This document shows, in pieces, positions 23,721-31,741 of a DNA stretch of 64,000 bases. The position numbers and the translations under genes were made by a program. Origin of the DNA: a virus; the IMG/VR virus record IMGVR_UViG_3300046007_003307, positions 1 to 64,000 of that record; one strand, written 5' to 3'. Each line of letters begins with the position of its first letter. Within the stretch, counting starts at the first letter, position 1. The notes under the pieces are model-generated. The model searched no databases and was not told the origin of the DNA. It saw only the letters and a list, made by a program, of their open reading frames with translations.

Positions 23721-24338
23721 ATTGACTATGATATACGTAAGCTAAGGTCATTATAAGAGCAAAAGACATTTAAGTACATTTAAGGAATGTCTAAAGACAT
23801 TCGCATTTCGCTTGCGCTCATGCCTTTTCTTCTAATCTAATTAATCTAATTTACTTTGATATGTACTGTAATGCTTTTGACTTTAGAACTGCTTCATCCA
23901 GATTATAGTCATACTTCACCCATTACAGGCAAAGTAAAACAGAGCGACTTCATCCGAGTGCTTCATCATACTAACTAAAAGAGATTATATTCATTTACAC
24001 GGAAGCGGTCGCCCTGTACTCCCTACTCTTGCTTCTTGCGACGGTTGATGCATAATCCGTAGTTAGCCAAACTATGTCATCATATGGGTTGTATCTTTTT
24101 CACAGTGCCCAAATCATTCGGTTTTTACACCTAATTTTTATATTGTTGATTCGCTTTTTATAGCACAATACACGGTCGCCATTCAGTGTGTAGTCTAGTC
24201 TACACGTTCCACGTGCGGCCATTACGCGAGCACGATCTCCTCTGAATACAGAACTTAATCTGCAATAGGGCTTTTAACTACATTTACTGCTGAGTTGGAA
24301 TTTGTTTCTGTGAGAGTGACTTGGTGTCTAGGAGCTAT
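23721..24338 (-). ncRNA. Candidate ~600-nt structured non-coding RNA
   Basis: About 650 bp with no plausible reading frame on either strand, exceptional in this compact genome, preceded by a 17-bp-spaced sigma70 promoter on the minus strand. Self-complementary elements in the predicted transcript include GTGTAG/CTACAC (24188-24205), CACGT/ACGTG (24203-24215), GTCGC/GCGAC (24007-24042), a GCAA-tetraloop hairpin (23800-23822) and GAATGTC/GACATTC (23784-23801). A GATGAAG-type motif (GGATGAAG, TGATGAAG, GGGTGAAG) occurs four times between about 23890 and 23970. No tRNA, tmRNA or RNase P signature was found. Size, own promoter and phage setting recall the large phage-associated RNAs GOLLD and ROOL, but I cannot assign it. 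Both ends are estimates. Confidence 0.6.
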
Positions 24339-24344
24339 GTGTTT

Positions 24345-24373
24345 ATTGTAATACGTTTAGTGTTGTTGGTCAA
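24345..24373 (-). promoter_or_regulatory. Sigma70-type promoter for the candidate RNA
   Basis: Minus strand: -35 TTGACC (24368-24373), 17-bp spacer, -10 TACAAT (24345-24350). Predicted start near 24338. The -35 box contains the TGA stop codon of the SegE-like gene. There is no late box, so host polymerase with a vegetative sigma factor should read it. Confidence 0.7.
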
Positions 24374-24810
24374 CTGGTTTTATTAATTTTTAAATCTTTT
24401 ACGGAACCCTTGCCTAATTTAATTTGTATAATACCATTGTAGTTATCTTCTCTCAACAGTACTTCTTCCATAAATTGATAATGCGCTTCCATGTAGTTAG
24501 TTTCACCACGACTTAGACATAGATGTATAATTTCGCGTTTAAACTGTTCCTTGCCTAAAGCTAGGATATCTGCTACTAGTCGACTCGAAGAACCCCAATA
24601 GTCTTTCCAATCAGTTTCAATTGTTTCTAGACGTTTGTTCTTCTTGCCTTTTAACGGTGGTCTTTTTTTGATAGTTTTAAAATACTTACGGCCAACATAA
24701 TCGTAGCCGTTAGTAAGGTTGGTTATTCTATAAATGAAACCGTAGTATGCACCAATATCCTCAGAGTCAAATATTACACCATTGTACGTCCAAGGATATT
24801 CGTATGTCAT
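24370..24810 (-). CDS. SegE-like GIY-YIG endonuclease-type protein
   Basis: 146 residues. GAYYGFIYRITNLTNGYDYV followed by GRKYF supplies both halves of the GIY-YIG motif (GFIY and YVG), and the family-typical segment DWKDYWGSSSRL, KREIIHLCLSRGETNYMEAH (with the conserved Glu) follows. That combination matches the SegE-like putative endonucleases common in T4-like phages. Such proteins are relatives of homing nucleases; some cut DNA at intergenic sites, most are untested. No intron flanks it. Its 3' end carries the promoter of the candidate RNA and its 5' end is 7 bases from the histone-like gene. Confidence 0.8.
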   Translation of the reverse strand: MTYEYPWTYNGVIFDSEDIGAYYGFIYRITNLTNGYDYVGRKYFKTIKKRPPLKGKKNKRLETIETDWKDYWGSSSRLVADILALGKEQFKREIIHLCLSRGETNYMEAHYQFMEEVLLREDNYNGIIQIKLGKGSVKDLKINKTS

Positions 24811-24817
24811 ACGTTAT

Positions 24818-25003
24818 TTATTTTGCAGCCGCTGCATTTTTCTTCTCTTGGATTTCTGCACGACGAGCTTTGGCCAATTTAGCCAAGTCACCTAATGCAC
24901 CACGAGCACGTGCCGCTGCGGCTTTAACACCTTTAACTTCAAATTTTTCTGATTCTGCTACGTATAATTCTACTGCTGCTAAAATATCATCATGAATTGC
25001 CAT
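24818..25003 (-). CDS. Small Hc1/histone-like DNA-binding protein
   Basis: I choose the ATG at 25003 (MAIHDDILAAVELYVAESEK), 61 residues, because AAGGAGA sits at the proper distance; the longer frame to 25039 lacks this. The second half, KGVKAAAARARGALGDLAKL then AKARRAEIQEKKNAAAAK, is Ala/Lys/Arg-rich and helical like chlamydial histone Hc1 and related small proteins in cyanophages. It probably binds nucleic acid non-specifically, for example in DNA packing or nucleoid disruption. A late-like box TTAAATACACACAAC precedes it, which suggests late expression although its neighbours are DNA-metabolism genes. Confidence 0.65.
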   Translation of the reverse strand: MAIHDDILAAVELYVAESEKFEVKGVKAAAARARGALGDLAKLAKARRAEIQEKKNAAAAK

Positions 25004-25020
25004 GTTTACTTCTCCTTGTT

Positions 25021-25035
25021 GTTGTGTGTATTTAA
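25021..25035 (-). promoter_or_regulatory. Probable late promoter for histone-like gene
   Basis: Minus strand TTAAATACACACAAC, close to the extended late form AATAAATACACTATAAC, 18 bases upstream of the ATG at 25003. Confidence 0.4.
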
Positions 25036-25058
25036 CCACCCTGTATTGGATGGTAAAA

Positions 25059-26831
25059 TTAAATTACTTCTACGTCAGTACTATATGATGTAAACCCATT
25101 TTCTTTGGTTACAGTCATAATGTTATTAACTCGCCCCGCAAGTTCATCTTTATGCGAAACAAGCCAAATACTTTTCTCATGCTCTCTAGACATTTTTTTA
25201 AGTATACCCAATGAACTTTCAACTCCGCTACTGTCCATGCCGCTGTCAATAAGCTCATCAATGAATAATAAGTTAATAGGATTGTATAAACTTTCCCAGA
25301 CATCACGGAATGCCCACGATAAACTTAATATCAAGCGATTGCGTTCACCACGTGATAAGTTATCAAAGTCTAGTTCACGGCCTAACTCTGTAATTTCTAC
25401 ACTTAAATCGTTTAAGAATGTTACTGTATGTGGCAATCCTATACGATCTAAGTATTGACTTAGGCGTGCGTTTAAATGCGACAAGTTTTGATCAATAATA
25501 CGTTTACGAATAAAGCTATCTTTGTTAGTTAATAGTTTCAACAAGAAGTCTTGATGTTCTTTTAACTTAACTAGCTCGTTCATAGTAGTATAATCAGTTT
25601 CTACTAATGCAGTCTGTGTCATCTCTTCGATTTGTTCATCATATGGATCAACTTCTGTAGCCTTAGCGGCCAACTGTGTTTCTAAACTAGTAATAGAACC
25701 CTTGTGATGAAACGCATCTGCTTCTTTATCGTAATATACTCGAGGTTGCGCACCAAGAGGACCAATTTCTGTTTTAGCACCTATCAGCGCCGTTAATTGT
25801 GTTTGATCAGTTTGGTACTGTGTAGTAGCAGTTTCGAGTGATGTACGTTTAGCCGCTAACACTTCTTCGTGTTTGCTATCGTGAAAATGTTGACCGCAAG
25901 CATAACAAGTATGTGCTTCGAGGTCGGCAATTTCTTTAGTAACTTTATCTATAGTCTTTTGTTCACGGGCAATATCTGCTTCGCTACGCAAAATGGCCTT
26001 GGTCAAATCATCTAAGTCTTTACGCTGTTGGTTGTAAGCAGTAAGCGCAGTGTGTGCCGCTAGCTCTTGTTCAATATCAATTTTACGTAGTTCTGTAAGG
26101 GCATTTTGTAGTTTTACTGTGTCATCTGCATGCTTGGTAGTCCACATAGTTTGCCGGCGTTTTAAGCTGTCAATTTGCTCTTGAATACGACCATTTGCGT
26201 CGGTTATAGCCTTAATATTGAACTCTTCTTGCTGTATTGCATCCTTAGTAGCACGACCCAACTCTTTAAGTTTTTCTGCCTTTTCACTTAAGACAGTGAT
26301 ACCAAGTAGCTGTTCAATAATTTCACGTTGGTCGTTAGATTTAAGACTAAGGAATGGTTCGGTGTAGGTATTAAGCGCAACAATGTGTTTGAACATATTG
26401 TGCGACATGCTTAACAAACGTTCAATTTCAGCCTGTGTTTCTCTACTATCGCCTTGACTTTCGTCGGTAATTTCTTTTTCTTCATCACCTACATAAAACT
26501 TCATTATGTTTGGCTTACGACCACGTTCAATCTTATAGTCTTGCCCGTTATGTTCAAATTCAACAGTAACCAACATGTTCTTACCGTTAGTTTTGTTAAT
26601 TAAATTATCACGTTTGATATTGGTTAATGCCTGCCCAAACAGACTGTAGCTTAAGGCATTGATAATAGTTGTTTTACCAGTGCCATTACGTGCGCCACTA
26701 TCATCGCCGCCTAAGTCAACGTTAACACCTAATACTAATGTCAGGTCGTTGCGGTCAAAGTCCACAGCTTGTGTTGCATTACCAACACTCATGAAGTTCT
26801 TGACTGTAAGATTTTTTATTTTAAATGTCAT
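25059..26831 (-). CDS. 46: Recombination nuclease subunit gp46 (Rad50/SbcC-type ATPase)
   Basis: 590 residues, near T4's 560. Walker A is GARNGTGKTT (46-55). Long coiled-coil arms (~170-290 and ~320-430) flank a zinc hook CYAC near 305-310. The ABC signature NLSRGERNR is near 490 and Walker B LLFIDELIDSG near 520. With gp47 it forms the Mre11-Rad50-type complex that resects ends for recombination-dependent replication and host DNA breakdown. In many T4-like phages gp46 and gp47 are close; here two accessory genes lie between them. No clear promoter of its own; it is probably read from the one before gp47. Confidence 0.96.
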   Translation of the reverse strand: MTFKIKNLTVKNFMSVGNATQAVDFDRNDLTLVLGVNVDLGGDDSGARNGTGKTTIINALSYSLFGQALTNIKRDNLINKTNGKNMLVTVEFEHNGQDYKIERGRKPNIMKFYVGDEEKEITDESQGDSRETQAEIERLLSMSHNMFKHIVALNTYTEPFLSLKSNDQREIIEQLLGITVLSEKAEKLKELGRATKDAIQQEEFNIKAITDANGRIQEQIDSLKRRQTMWTTKHADDTVKLQNALTELRKIDIEQELAAHTALTAYNQQRKDLDDLTKAILRSEADIAREQKTIDKVTKEIADLEAHTCYACGQHFHDSKHEEVLAAKRTSLETATTQYQTDQTQLTALIGAKTEIGPLGAQPRVYYDKEADAFHHKGSITSLETQLAAKATEVDPYDEQIEEMTQTALVETDYTTMNELVKLKEHQDFLLKLLTNKDSFIRKRIIDQNLSHLNARLSQYLDRIGLPHTVTFLNDLSVEITELGRELDFDNLSRGERNRLILSLSWAFRDVWESLYNPINLLFIDELIDSGMDSSGVESSLGILKKMSREHEKSIWLVSHKDELAGRVNNIMTVTKENGFTSYSTDVEVI

Positions 26832-26844
26832 AATTTCTCATCAT

Positions 26845-27546
26845 TTATTTTGTCAGGTGCTTTTGTATATTATAATACCTTTTAGGATCATAGTCAATGA
26901 AATCACAGTTAGGTTTGACTATGGTATCTAACCATTCAAGTTGTACAGCAGAATGCGGCTGTGCCAATCCAGAGTCAAGGTCTTTGTACGTGCTAATTAA
27001 TCTAAAGCTACTTAAATCTTGGTCTATCCAAGGTAAATTTTTAACAGCAATGGCCATCGGACCGTCGAAATTAAAGTCATATGCTAGAGTAAACACAAAA
27101 GGTATATTTTTATTTTTTAATAGAGTTGATGCGGCTAACATATACGATTGACTGCGCTGAGTTGCTTGCCATTCTTTAATATATCTATTATGATATTCTT
27201 TTATATATTGATTGTTGCTGGAACTAGTAACCCACCAATCTTGATTATTAGATTGCACAATATTAAAATGATACACAGGATCGATCTTTGCCTGCTCTTG
27301 CCAAAATTCATCAGCTACTAAATCAATTCGTGCGGGTATAGTCCATTGAATAATTGCACAGTCGATATTTTCAGTTTCAATTGATTCTGCAACCTGCATT
27401 AATATCAACTCATTACTAGCACCGATTACAGATTTATTTTTAATCTGTAATGAATCCGACGTCATTAACTGTAATAACGTTGGCCATTTTTTAAAGTCGT
27501 TGTCGACTCCATTGCCGTCACTAATTGCTAATAAGGTTTTTTTCAT
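26845..27546 (-). CDS. SGNH-hydrolase-like protein, degenerate motif I
   Basis: 233 residues. The layout is SGNH-like: a first strand LLAISDGNGVDNDF then KWPTLLQLM, SVIGASNELILMQVAE as block II, DCAIIQWTIPARID as block III, and a late DYDPKRYYN region. However, the catalytic GDS of block I reads SDGNG, so the nucleophile Ser seems missing or displaced; it may bind rather than cleave. Aquatic phages carry many such uncharacterised SGNH-like genes near sugar-modifying enzymes. It overlaps the sulfotransferase-like gene by 26 bases. AT-rich compared with gp46 and gp47. The family call is moderate, the activity unknown. Confidence 0.5.
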   Translation of the reverse strand: MKKTLLAISDGNGVDNDFKKWPTLLQLMTSDSLQIKNKSVIGASNELILMQVAESIETENIDCAIIQWTIPARIDLVADEFWQEQAKIDPVYHFNIVQSNNQDWWVTSSSNNQYIKEYHNRYIKEWQATQRSQSYMLAASTLLKNKNIPFVFTLAYDFNFDGPMAIAVKNLPWIDQDLSSFRLISTYKDLDSGLAQPHSAVQLEWLDTIVKPNCDFIDYDPKRYYNIQKHLTK

Positions 27547-28414
27547 TTATTTTAATAATTGCTTGTTGTATTTGTTCAGTAGACTGAAACCAATTGCGAT
27601 AGTCATATACTGGAATTTCAATATTATATCGTTTTTCTATACAATAGTTAATATATCCCTGTTCGTGTAGATCAACTATATGAGATATATCAATATTTTT
27701 GTTATTTTCCAATGCAGATAAAATTAAATTGGCATGAAAGTATACACTAAAATATTTTGAATTAGCTGTAAACCAATCGGCTAACACTAATGTTAACCTA
27801 TCTTCATTGATTAGTTTCATACCCAACTGGTTGATTAATTTTTTTATAGTATTAATTGGCGATATTAACAACTGTTCAAAACTCAAATTGATCGTTGATT
27901 CAGTTGGCTCCCAACCATATGACCAGTTGTGATACATTAAAGTAAAATCTTCTCGCTGAGCATAATCTTCTGCGGCATCGGACCAATTGTTTTGTACATG
28001 TTCGCTGTGATTGGCATTAAGATCCTGACATACAGCTTTGATTATGCAGGTTTGATATATTATAGGTCTAACAGCAGGGTCGATTACTATGCGTACAATC
28101 TTAGCATTTGGAAATGTTAAGTTTATTTTATCGTAACAGTCGTTATTGATCCCATTGTCGCACAGGACTACTACTTTATTATTCTTTGGGTCAATGTCGC
28201 AGTGCAGTTGGTATTCAGTCGGATCCATAAAATACGTATTGGTATACATTACAATACTATGACTGTTTCCGTCTTGACTAAAAGTTAATTCGTTATTTGA
28301 TAATTTAACTGTTTGGTCTGCAAATTCACTTAATATATAGTATAGAAAATTTCCAAACCCACCAGAAGGGTAACTTATACAAATAATGTCGTTACTATCG
28401 GTGCAGAACCTCAT
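27521..28414 (-). CDS. Sulfotransferase-like P-loop protein
   Basis: 297 residues. ICISYPSGGFGNFLYYILSE (~11-30) is in the position and style of the 5'-phosphosulfate loop of sulfotransferases, though it lacks the usual Lys/Arg-Ser-Gly-Thr; INLSFEQLLISPINTIKKLI (~174-193) matches the family's 'EDLL-DP--TL--L' region before the small C-terminal domain. Substrate unknown: cell-surface glycans or a phage structure are possible. A distant glycosyltransferase relation (GGFGN as in fucosyltransferases) is an alternative. Its ATG overlaps the gp47 stop (ATGA), and with the SGNH-like gene it forms an insertion in the gp46-gp47 locus. Confidence 0.5.
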   Translation of the reverse strand: MRFCTDSNDIICISYPSGGFGNFLYYILSEFADQTVKLSNNELTFSQDGNSHSIVMYTNTYFMDPTEYQLHCDIDPKNNKVVVLCDNGINNDCYDKINLTFPNAKIVRIVIDPAVRPIIYQTCIIKAVCQDLNANHSEHVQNNWSDAAEDYAQREDFTLMYHNWSYGWEPTESTINLSFEQLLISPINTIKKLINQLGMKLINEDRLTLVLADWFTANSKYFSVYFHANLILSALENNKNIDISHIVDLHEQGYINYCIEKRYNIEIPVYDYRNWFQSTEQIQQAIIKINEKNLISN

Positions 28415-29427
28415 AGATTCCTGTAGATGTCTAACAATAAGTTAGGATTATAATGATCACTGTTAATAGCTGTTAGTTGACTAGTTACAATAGTATCGAT
28501 ACTTTCAAATTGAATATTACCTAACATAATATCTGTGCCAATGTCAGTATGCTTGACTGGGATTAATGTAAGTTCACGTAGATTATACGTACCTACGAAT
28601 GTTTCTTTAATAAACGTTGCTTCTTCGTACGAAATATCCACGTCGATGTTTACACGACAGTGCATGCCTTTTTGTAGTAGTGTTTCTGGTGTTTTTAAAA
28701 TATTACTTAGGCTATAAACACGATACTTGGGCTGATCCGGCCAAGCATGAAACGTTGGCTCATTGCCCCACTCTAATATCATCATGCCACGTTCATCGTC
28801 ACCTGCATCTGCATAGTTGTGCGGAAACGCATTGCCTACATAGGTAATATTCTTACCTGTTTGACGTTTATGAAAATGCCCACTGTATACATGATCAATG
28901 TGCCCGAAGTCTTCACGTCTAATCTCACCGTGTTCTGGCATCTGTACCATAGCATTCATGTAATAGCCTGGTAATTCAAAATGCCCAAACATATACTTGG
29001 CATTGATCTTAGGAATCTTTTTATGATCGTCGCCTACTAACCAGGGCACAATACTAACATCGCCCTCTTGATAGAAGTCGTTGATAATTTCAATGTTAGG
29101 AATATGTCTAGCCCATTCAGCTGACTGTATATCACGCTTGTCACGATAATATAAATCATGATTGCCCGGAATGAATATAACACGCTCAAAGGCTCGGCCC
29201 AACAACTCAAGTGCTGTTAGGCTGTAGTTTAACGTAATGATATTAATTGCCGCGCGGTTATTGTGCCAATCACCTAACATAAAGCAAACATCACAACCTT
29301 CTTCTTTAGCTTTGCTAATAAACCACTTAACAAAGTTTAAACAATCATCGTTGTGTGTTTGACTATTTGACTTTAAGCCAAAATGTATGTCAGTCAGAAT
29401 TGCTGCTTTTTTAAATAAATTTGTCAT
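28411..29427 (-). CDS. 47: Recombination nuclease subunit gp47 (Mre11/SbcD-type)
   Basis: 338 residues, as in T4. All metallophosphoesterase motifs are present: DIHFG (13-17), GDWHNN (52-57), GNHD (88-91), FGHFELPG near 168 and SGHFHKR near 198, so the two-metal nuclease centre looks intact. Works with gp46. It has a sigma70-like promoter immediately upstream and its stop overlaps the start of the sulfotransferase-like gene, so the downstream accessory genes and gp46 are probably co-transcribed. Confidence 0.96.
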   Translation of the reverse strand: MTNLFKKAAILTDIHFGLKSNSQTHNDDCLNFVKWFISKAKEEGCDVCFMLGDWHNNRAAINIITLNYSLTALELLGRAFERVIFIPGNHDLYYRDKRDIQSAEWARHIPNIEIINDFYQEGDVSIVPWLVGDDHKKIPKINAKYMFGHFELPGYYMNAMVQMPEHGEIRREDFGHIDHVYSGHFHKRQTGKNITYVGNAFPHNYADAGDDERGMMILEWGNEPTFHAWPDQPKYRVYSLSNILKTPETLLQKGMHCRVNIDVDISYEEATFIKETFVGTYNLRELTLIPVKHTDIGTDIMLGNIQFESIDTIVTSQLTAINSDHYNPNLLLDIYRNL

Positions 29428-29433
29428 ATAATT

Positions 29434-29463
29434 AGTATACGTGAAATAACCTTAAGTTGTCTA
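29434..29463 (-). promoter_or_regulatory. Sigma70-like promoter for gp47 operon
   Basis: Minus strand: -35 TAGACA (29458-29463), 18-bp spacer, -10 TATACT (29434-29439). The sequence TATACTAATTA recurs in the gp55 promoter. It lies in the 52-bp gap before gp47 and leaves an almost leaderless transcript. Confidence 0.5.
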
Positions 29464-29479
29464 GTGAAAGTTAGCCAAA

Positions 29480-30730
29480 TTACCTGTTGGAATGAAAATT
29501 ATCCTCGCTTAAATCTGTAATAGGATCCCAATAAGGTTGTATTAATTTAAAATATTCCGGAAATGCATCGGCGAACTTCTGCTCACGATATAAGTCCTGC
29601 CGTTTAGTCCATATTACAAATTGTTTCCATAACATAGGATTATGTTCTTGTAAAGTCAAATAACCGAGCAACTCTGTATTATTTGTCTGTGCTATTAAAG
29701 CAGTCTTGACTGATTCGGGTGCAATGTGTACTGCTAACCAAGCCGGACTGTTAACCATGTTAATATAATAAGGTCCAATTTTATCTTCAACCCATGCAGT
29801 CAATCGATCAATGGATCCTGCATTTAATACACTAACAGTAAGTGAGCCCATGGTATAAATTTCGCAATCCATGGTACCTTTAAGTCCCAGTATATGATCA
29901 GCAACTAGATTCATTTCGTCCCATTTACCTGGCCATCGCAGATACTCAAATTCTTGTTCAAGCCCGTCGATACTCATAGCAATTTCAATACGTTTGAAAT
30001 TATTCCAAGCACGTTTTAATCGTTCAGTTGGATGATTGGTACAATTGGTACTATAATACAAAGTAATGTTCTTGCTTAATCCCTGCTGAACCAGGTACTC
30101 TAATAGATCTAACTGCGTGGTATTCAAGAACGGATCACCACCAAAGAAGTCAATTTTTTCTAAATTATGGGCAATACTATAGTACTGACTAAAATCCATG
30201 TGCTTAGGTGGCAGCTTAGGGATGAATTTATTCCATTGTTCAATTTTACCATTGGATCGCTCTTCAGTCTTATATTTTTCAAGATAATATAATCCTTCGG
30301 GTGTATATGAATTAGTATCCCACCCTCCGCAACTTCTACAGGCTAAATTACATACATTACTACTTTTAAATACTGCTGTTTTAGGCCCTTGTTGCCATTT
30401 ACCACTACGAATAAAGTCCTCATAATCGTTAGGGAAATATTCAATTTGTCGCTGACGTAGACTTTTCTTACCAGAATCTTCTTCGGCCCAACAACGGTGA
30501 CAGGCACTTGGACGATCACCGTTGATAAATTCTGCCCTAAGTTGATTTAGTTCTGCACTGTCCCATCGTTGTTCTGGAGTTAGGTCACCGTGATGCCATT
30601 CGCCAGCACCAAACGCACACGGGCTATTACGCCCGTATGGGTTCTGCCTAATACTTTGAAAGGGTGCAATACAAAAATTTGCCGGAGGCGTTTCTGGTAT
30701 TAGTTGATGCAACTCAATGATTTTACTCAT
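29480..30730 (-). CDS. Twitch-type radical SAM protein
   Basis: I start at the ATG at 30730 (MSKIIELHQLIPETPPANFC), 416 residues, eight bases inside the end of gp55; a longer frame exists. The radical SAM cluster motif CNLACRSC gives Cys127, Cys131 and Cys134, followed by FFGGDPFLN (the GGE-like motif) and later SMSIDG-type strand (AMSIDGLEQEFEYLRW). The N-terminal Cys set (SPCAFGAGEWHH; ACHRCWAEEDSGKKS) could hold an auxiliary iron-sulfur cluster, as in twitch/SPASM enzymes. Members are frequent in aquatic T4-like phages, with substrate unknown; peptide or protein modification is typical of the superfamily. Coupled to gp55, which raises the question of a link to phage or host transcription proteins. 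Confidence 0.85.
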   Translation of the reverse strand: MSKIIELHQLIPETPPANFCIAPFQSIRQNPYGRNSPCAFGAGEWHHGDLTPEQRWDSAELNQLRAEFINGDRPSACHRCWAEEDSGKKSLRQRQIEYFPNDYEDFIRSGKWQQGPKTAVFKSSNVCNLACRSCGGWDTNSYTPEGLYYLEKYKTEERSNGKIEQWNKFIPKLPPKHMDFSQYYSIAHNLEKIDFFGGDPFLNTTQLDLLEYLVQQGLSKNITLYYSTNCTNHPTERLKRAWNNFKRIEIAMSIDGLEQEFEYLRWPGKWDEMNLVADHILGLKGTMDCEIYTMGSLTVSVLNAGSIDRLTAWVEDKIGPYYINMVNSPAWLAVHIAPESVKTALIAQTNNTELLGYLTLQEHNPMLWKQFVIWTKRQDLYREQKFADAFPEYFKLIQPYWDPITDLSEDNFHSNR

Positions 30731-31616
30731 CTGCTCCGTGTCCGCCACCACCCCACGAACCACCGCCTTGATTCTGTCTAGTATAACTAGGTGCAAAGTT
30801 ATTCATCTCTAAGATGTCATCACGAATGTTTTGATTACGCTTTTCGATGTTTAGCACACGGGTGAAGCTGTTAGTGATAGCTGCTGTGTAATAGGCAAAC
30901 GGATTGTCTGATTTACTTTCGTCAAACTGTAGGCCAATTTGACTTAGTTGTAATAATGCCTGACTGCGCATTTCGTCATTGTAGGTGTACCCACGCCAGT
31001 TACTACGAGTAGCATAACGTTCACATAGCTTAACAAACATATGAGCTAACTTAGCAGTCATCTGACCGTGATCTCTACTGAATTTACCAGTTTCTAAATC
31101 GCCCTTCCAGTGACTCTTGCCTACTATAACAGGAGTTAATTCTTCAGTTACTGAATAATGAAAGAATGGGGGAAAGTTTAGTTTAACGTACTTAGTAGCA
31201 CCTTTGACCTTAACTGCCGGTTCATCATATTCAGTTTCAAATAAATCCTCATCGTAAGCTTCTTGAGCTTTGGCATCGGATTTTTTCTGTTTAACTTCGT
31301 CGATAGGTATATGTTCCCATGTCATGACACGGAATACAATATCAGTTACTGGAATATTTTCCACAGGAATTGCAAATTCGTCTAATTTGCGTTTGTTACC
31401 TAATAAAAGCTCGGCTTCTTGTGCTTCTTTAGCTAACCTAGTTGCACGTGTTGCTCTTGCTTCTGCTACGGATTTTTTGTTTATTGCACTAACATTTGAT
31501 ACAATAGCATCGTATACGGTTACTTCTTTATTAATGAAGCTACAATATGCTAATTTACTTTTTGCTATTTCTTTTAATATGTCTTTGTTGTTGAGATAAT
31601 TAATTTTACGAGCCAC
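30723..31616 (-). CDS. 55: Late-transcription sigma factor gp55
   Basis: 297 residues from a GTG start at 31616 with AAGGA upstream. The C-terminal core, WRGYTYNDEMRSQALLQLSQ, SKSDNPFAYYTAAITNSFTR, then VLNIEKRNQNIRDDILEM, is the gp55 region related to sigma region 2 that recognises the TATAAATA box. The N-terminal ~150 residues are longer than in T4 (185 residues total there) and charged, as in cyanophage homologues; the tail GGGSWGGGGHGADE is Gly-rich. It redirects host polymerase to late genes. The many late boxes in this window agree with it. Divergent from the late baseplate operon and followed by the radical SAM gene. Confidence 0.93.
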   Translation of the reverse strand: MARKINYLNNKDILKEIAKSKLAYCSFINKEVTVYDAIVSNVSAINKKSVAEARATRATRLAKEAQEAELLLGNKRKLDEFAIPVENIPVTDIVFRVMTWEHIPIDEVKQKKSDAKAQEAYDEDLFETEYDEPAVKVKGATKYVKLNFPPFFHYSVTEELTPVIVGKSHWKGDLETGKFSRDHGQMTAKLAHMFVKLCERYATRSNWRGYTYNDEMRSQALLQLSQIGLQFDESKSDNPFAYYTAAITNSFTRVLNIEKRNQNIRDDILEMNNFAPSYTRQNQGGGSWGGGGHGADE

Positions 31617-31637
31617 AGTGTTTGGTTCCTTTTAATT

Positions 31638-31667
31638 AGTATAACATAATAGCATTGCACTATACAA
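31638..31667 (-). promoter_or_regulatory. Sigma70-like promoter for gp55
   Basis: Minus strand: TTGTAT (31662-31667), 18-bp spacer, TATACT (31638-31643) followed by AATTA as in the gp47 promoter. It gives a short leader to the GTG at 31616. Confidence 0.45.
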
Positions 31668-31710
31668 CCTATTTATGCGGACAATCTTTAACTGCTACTA
31701 TTTCTCCGGT

Positions 31711-31727
31711 AATAAATACACTATAAC
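31711..31727 (+). promoter_or_regulatory. T4-type late promoter for baseplate operon
   Basis: AATAAATACACTATAAC, the clearest copy of the extended late box, 15 bases upstream of the ATG at 31742. Confidence 0.6.
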
Positions 31728-31741
31728 ACAGAGGTTTTATT

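Noticed and set aside
23721-24338. tRNA, tmRNA or group I intron
   Set aside because: No T-loop GTTCGAATC pattern, no CCA-type acceptor stem, no conserved intron P7 elements, and no split exon on either side.
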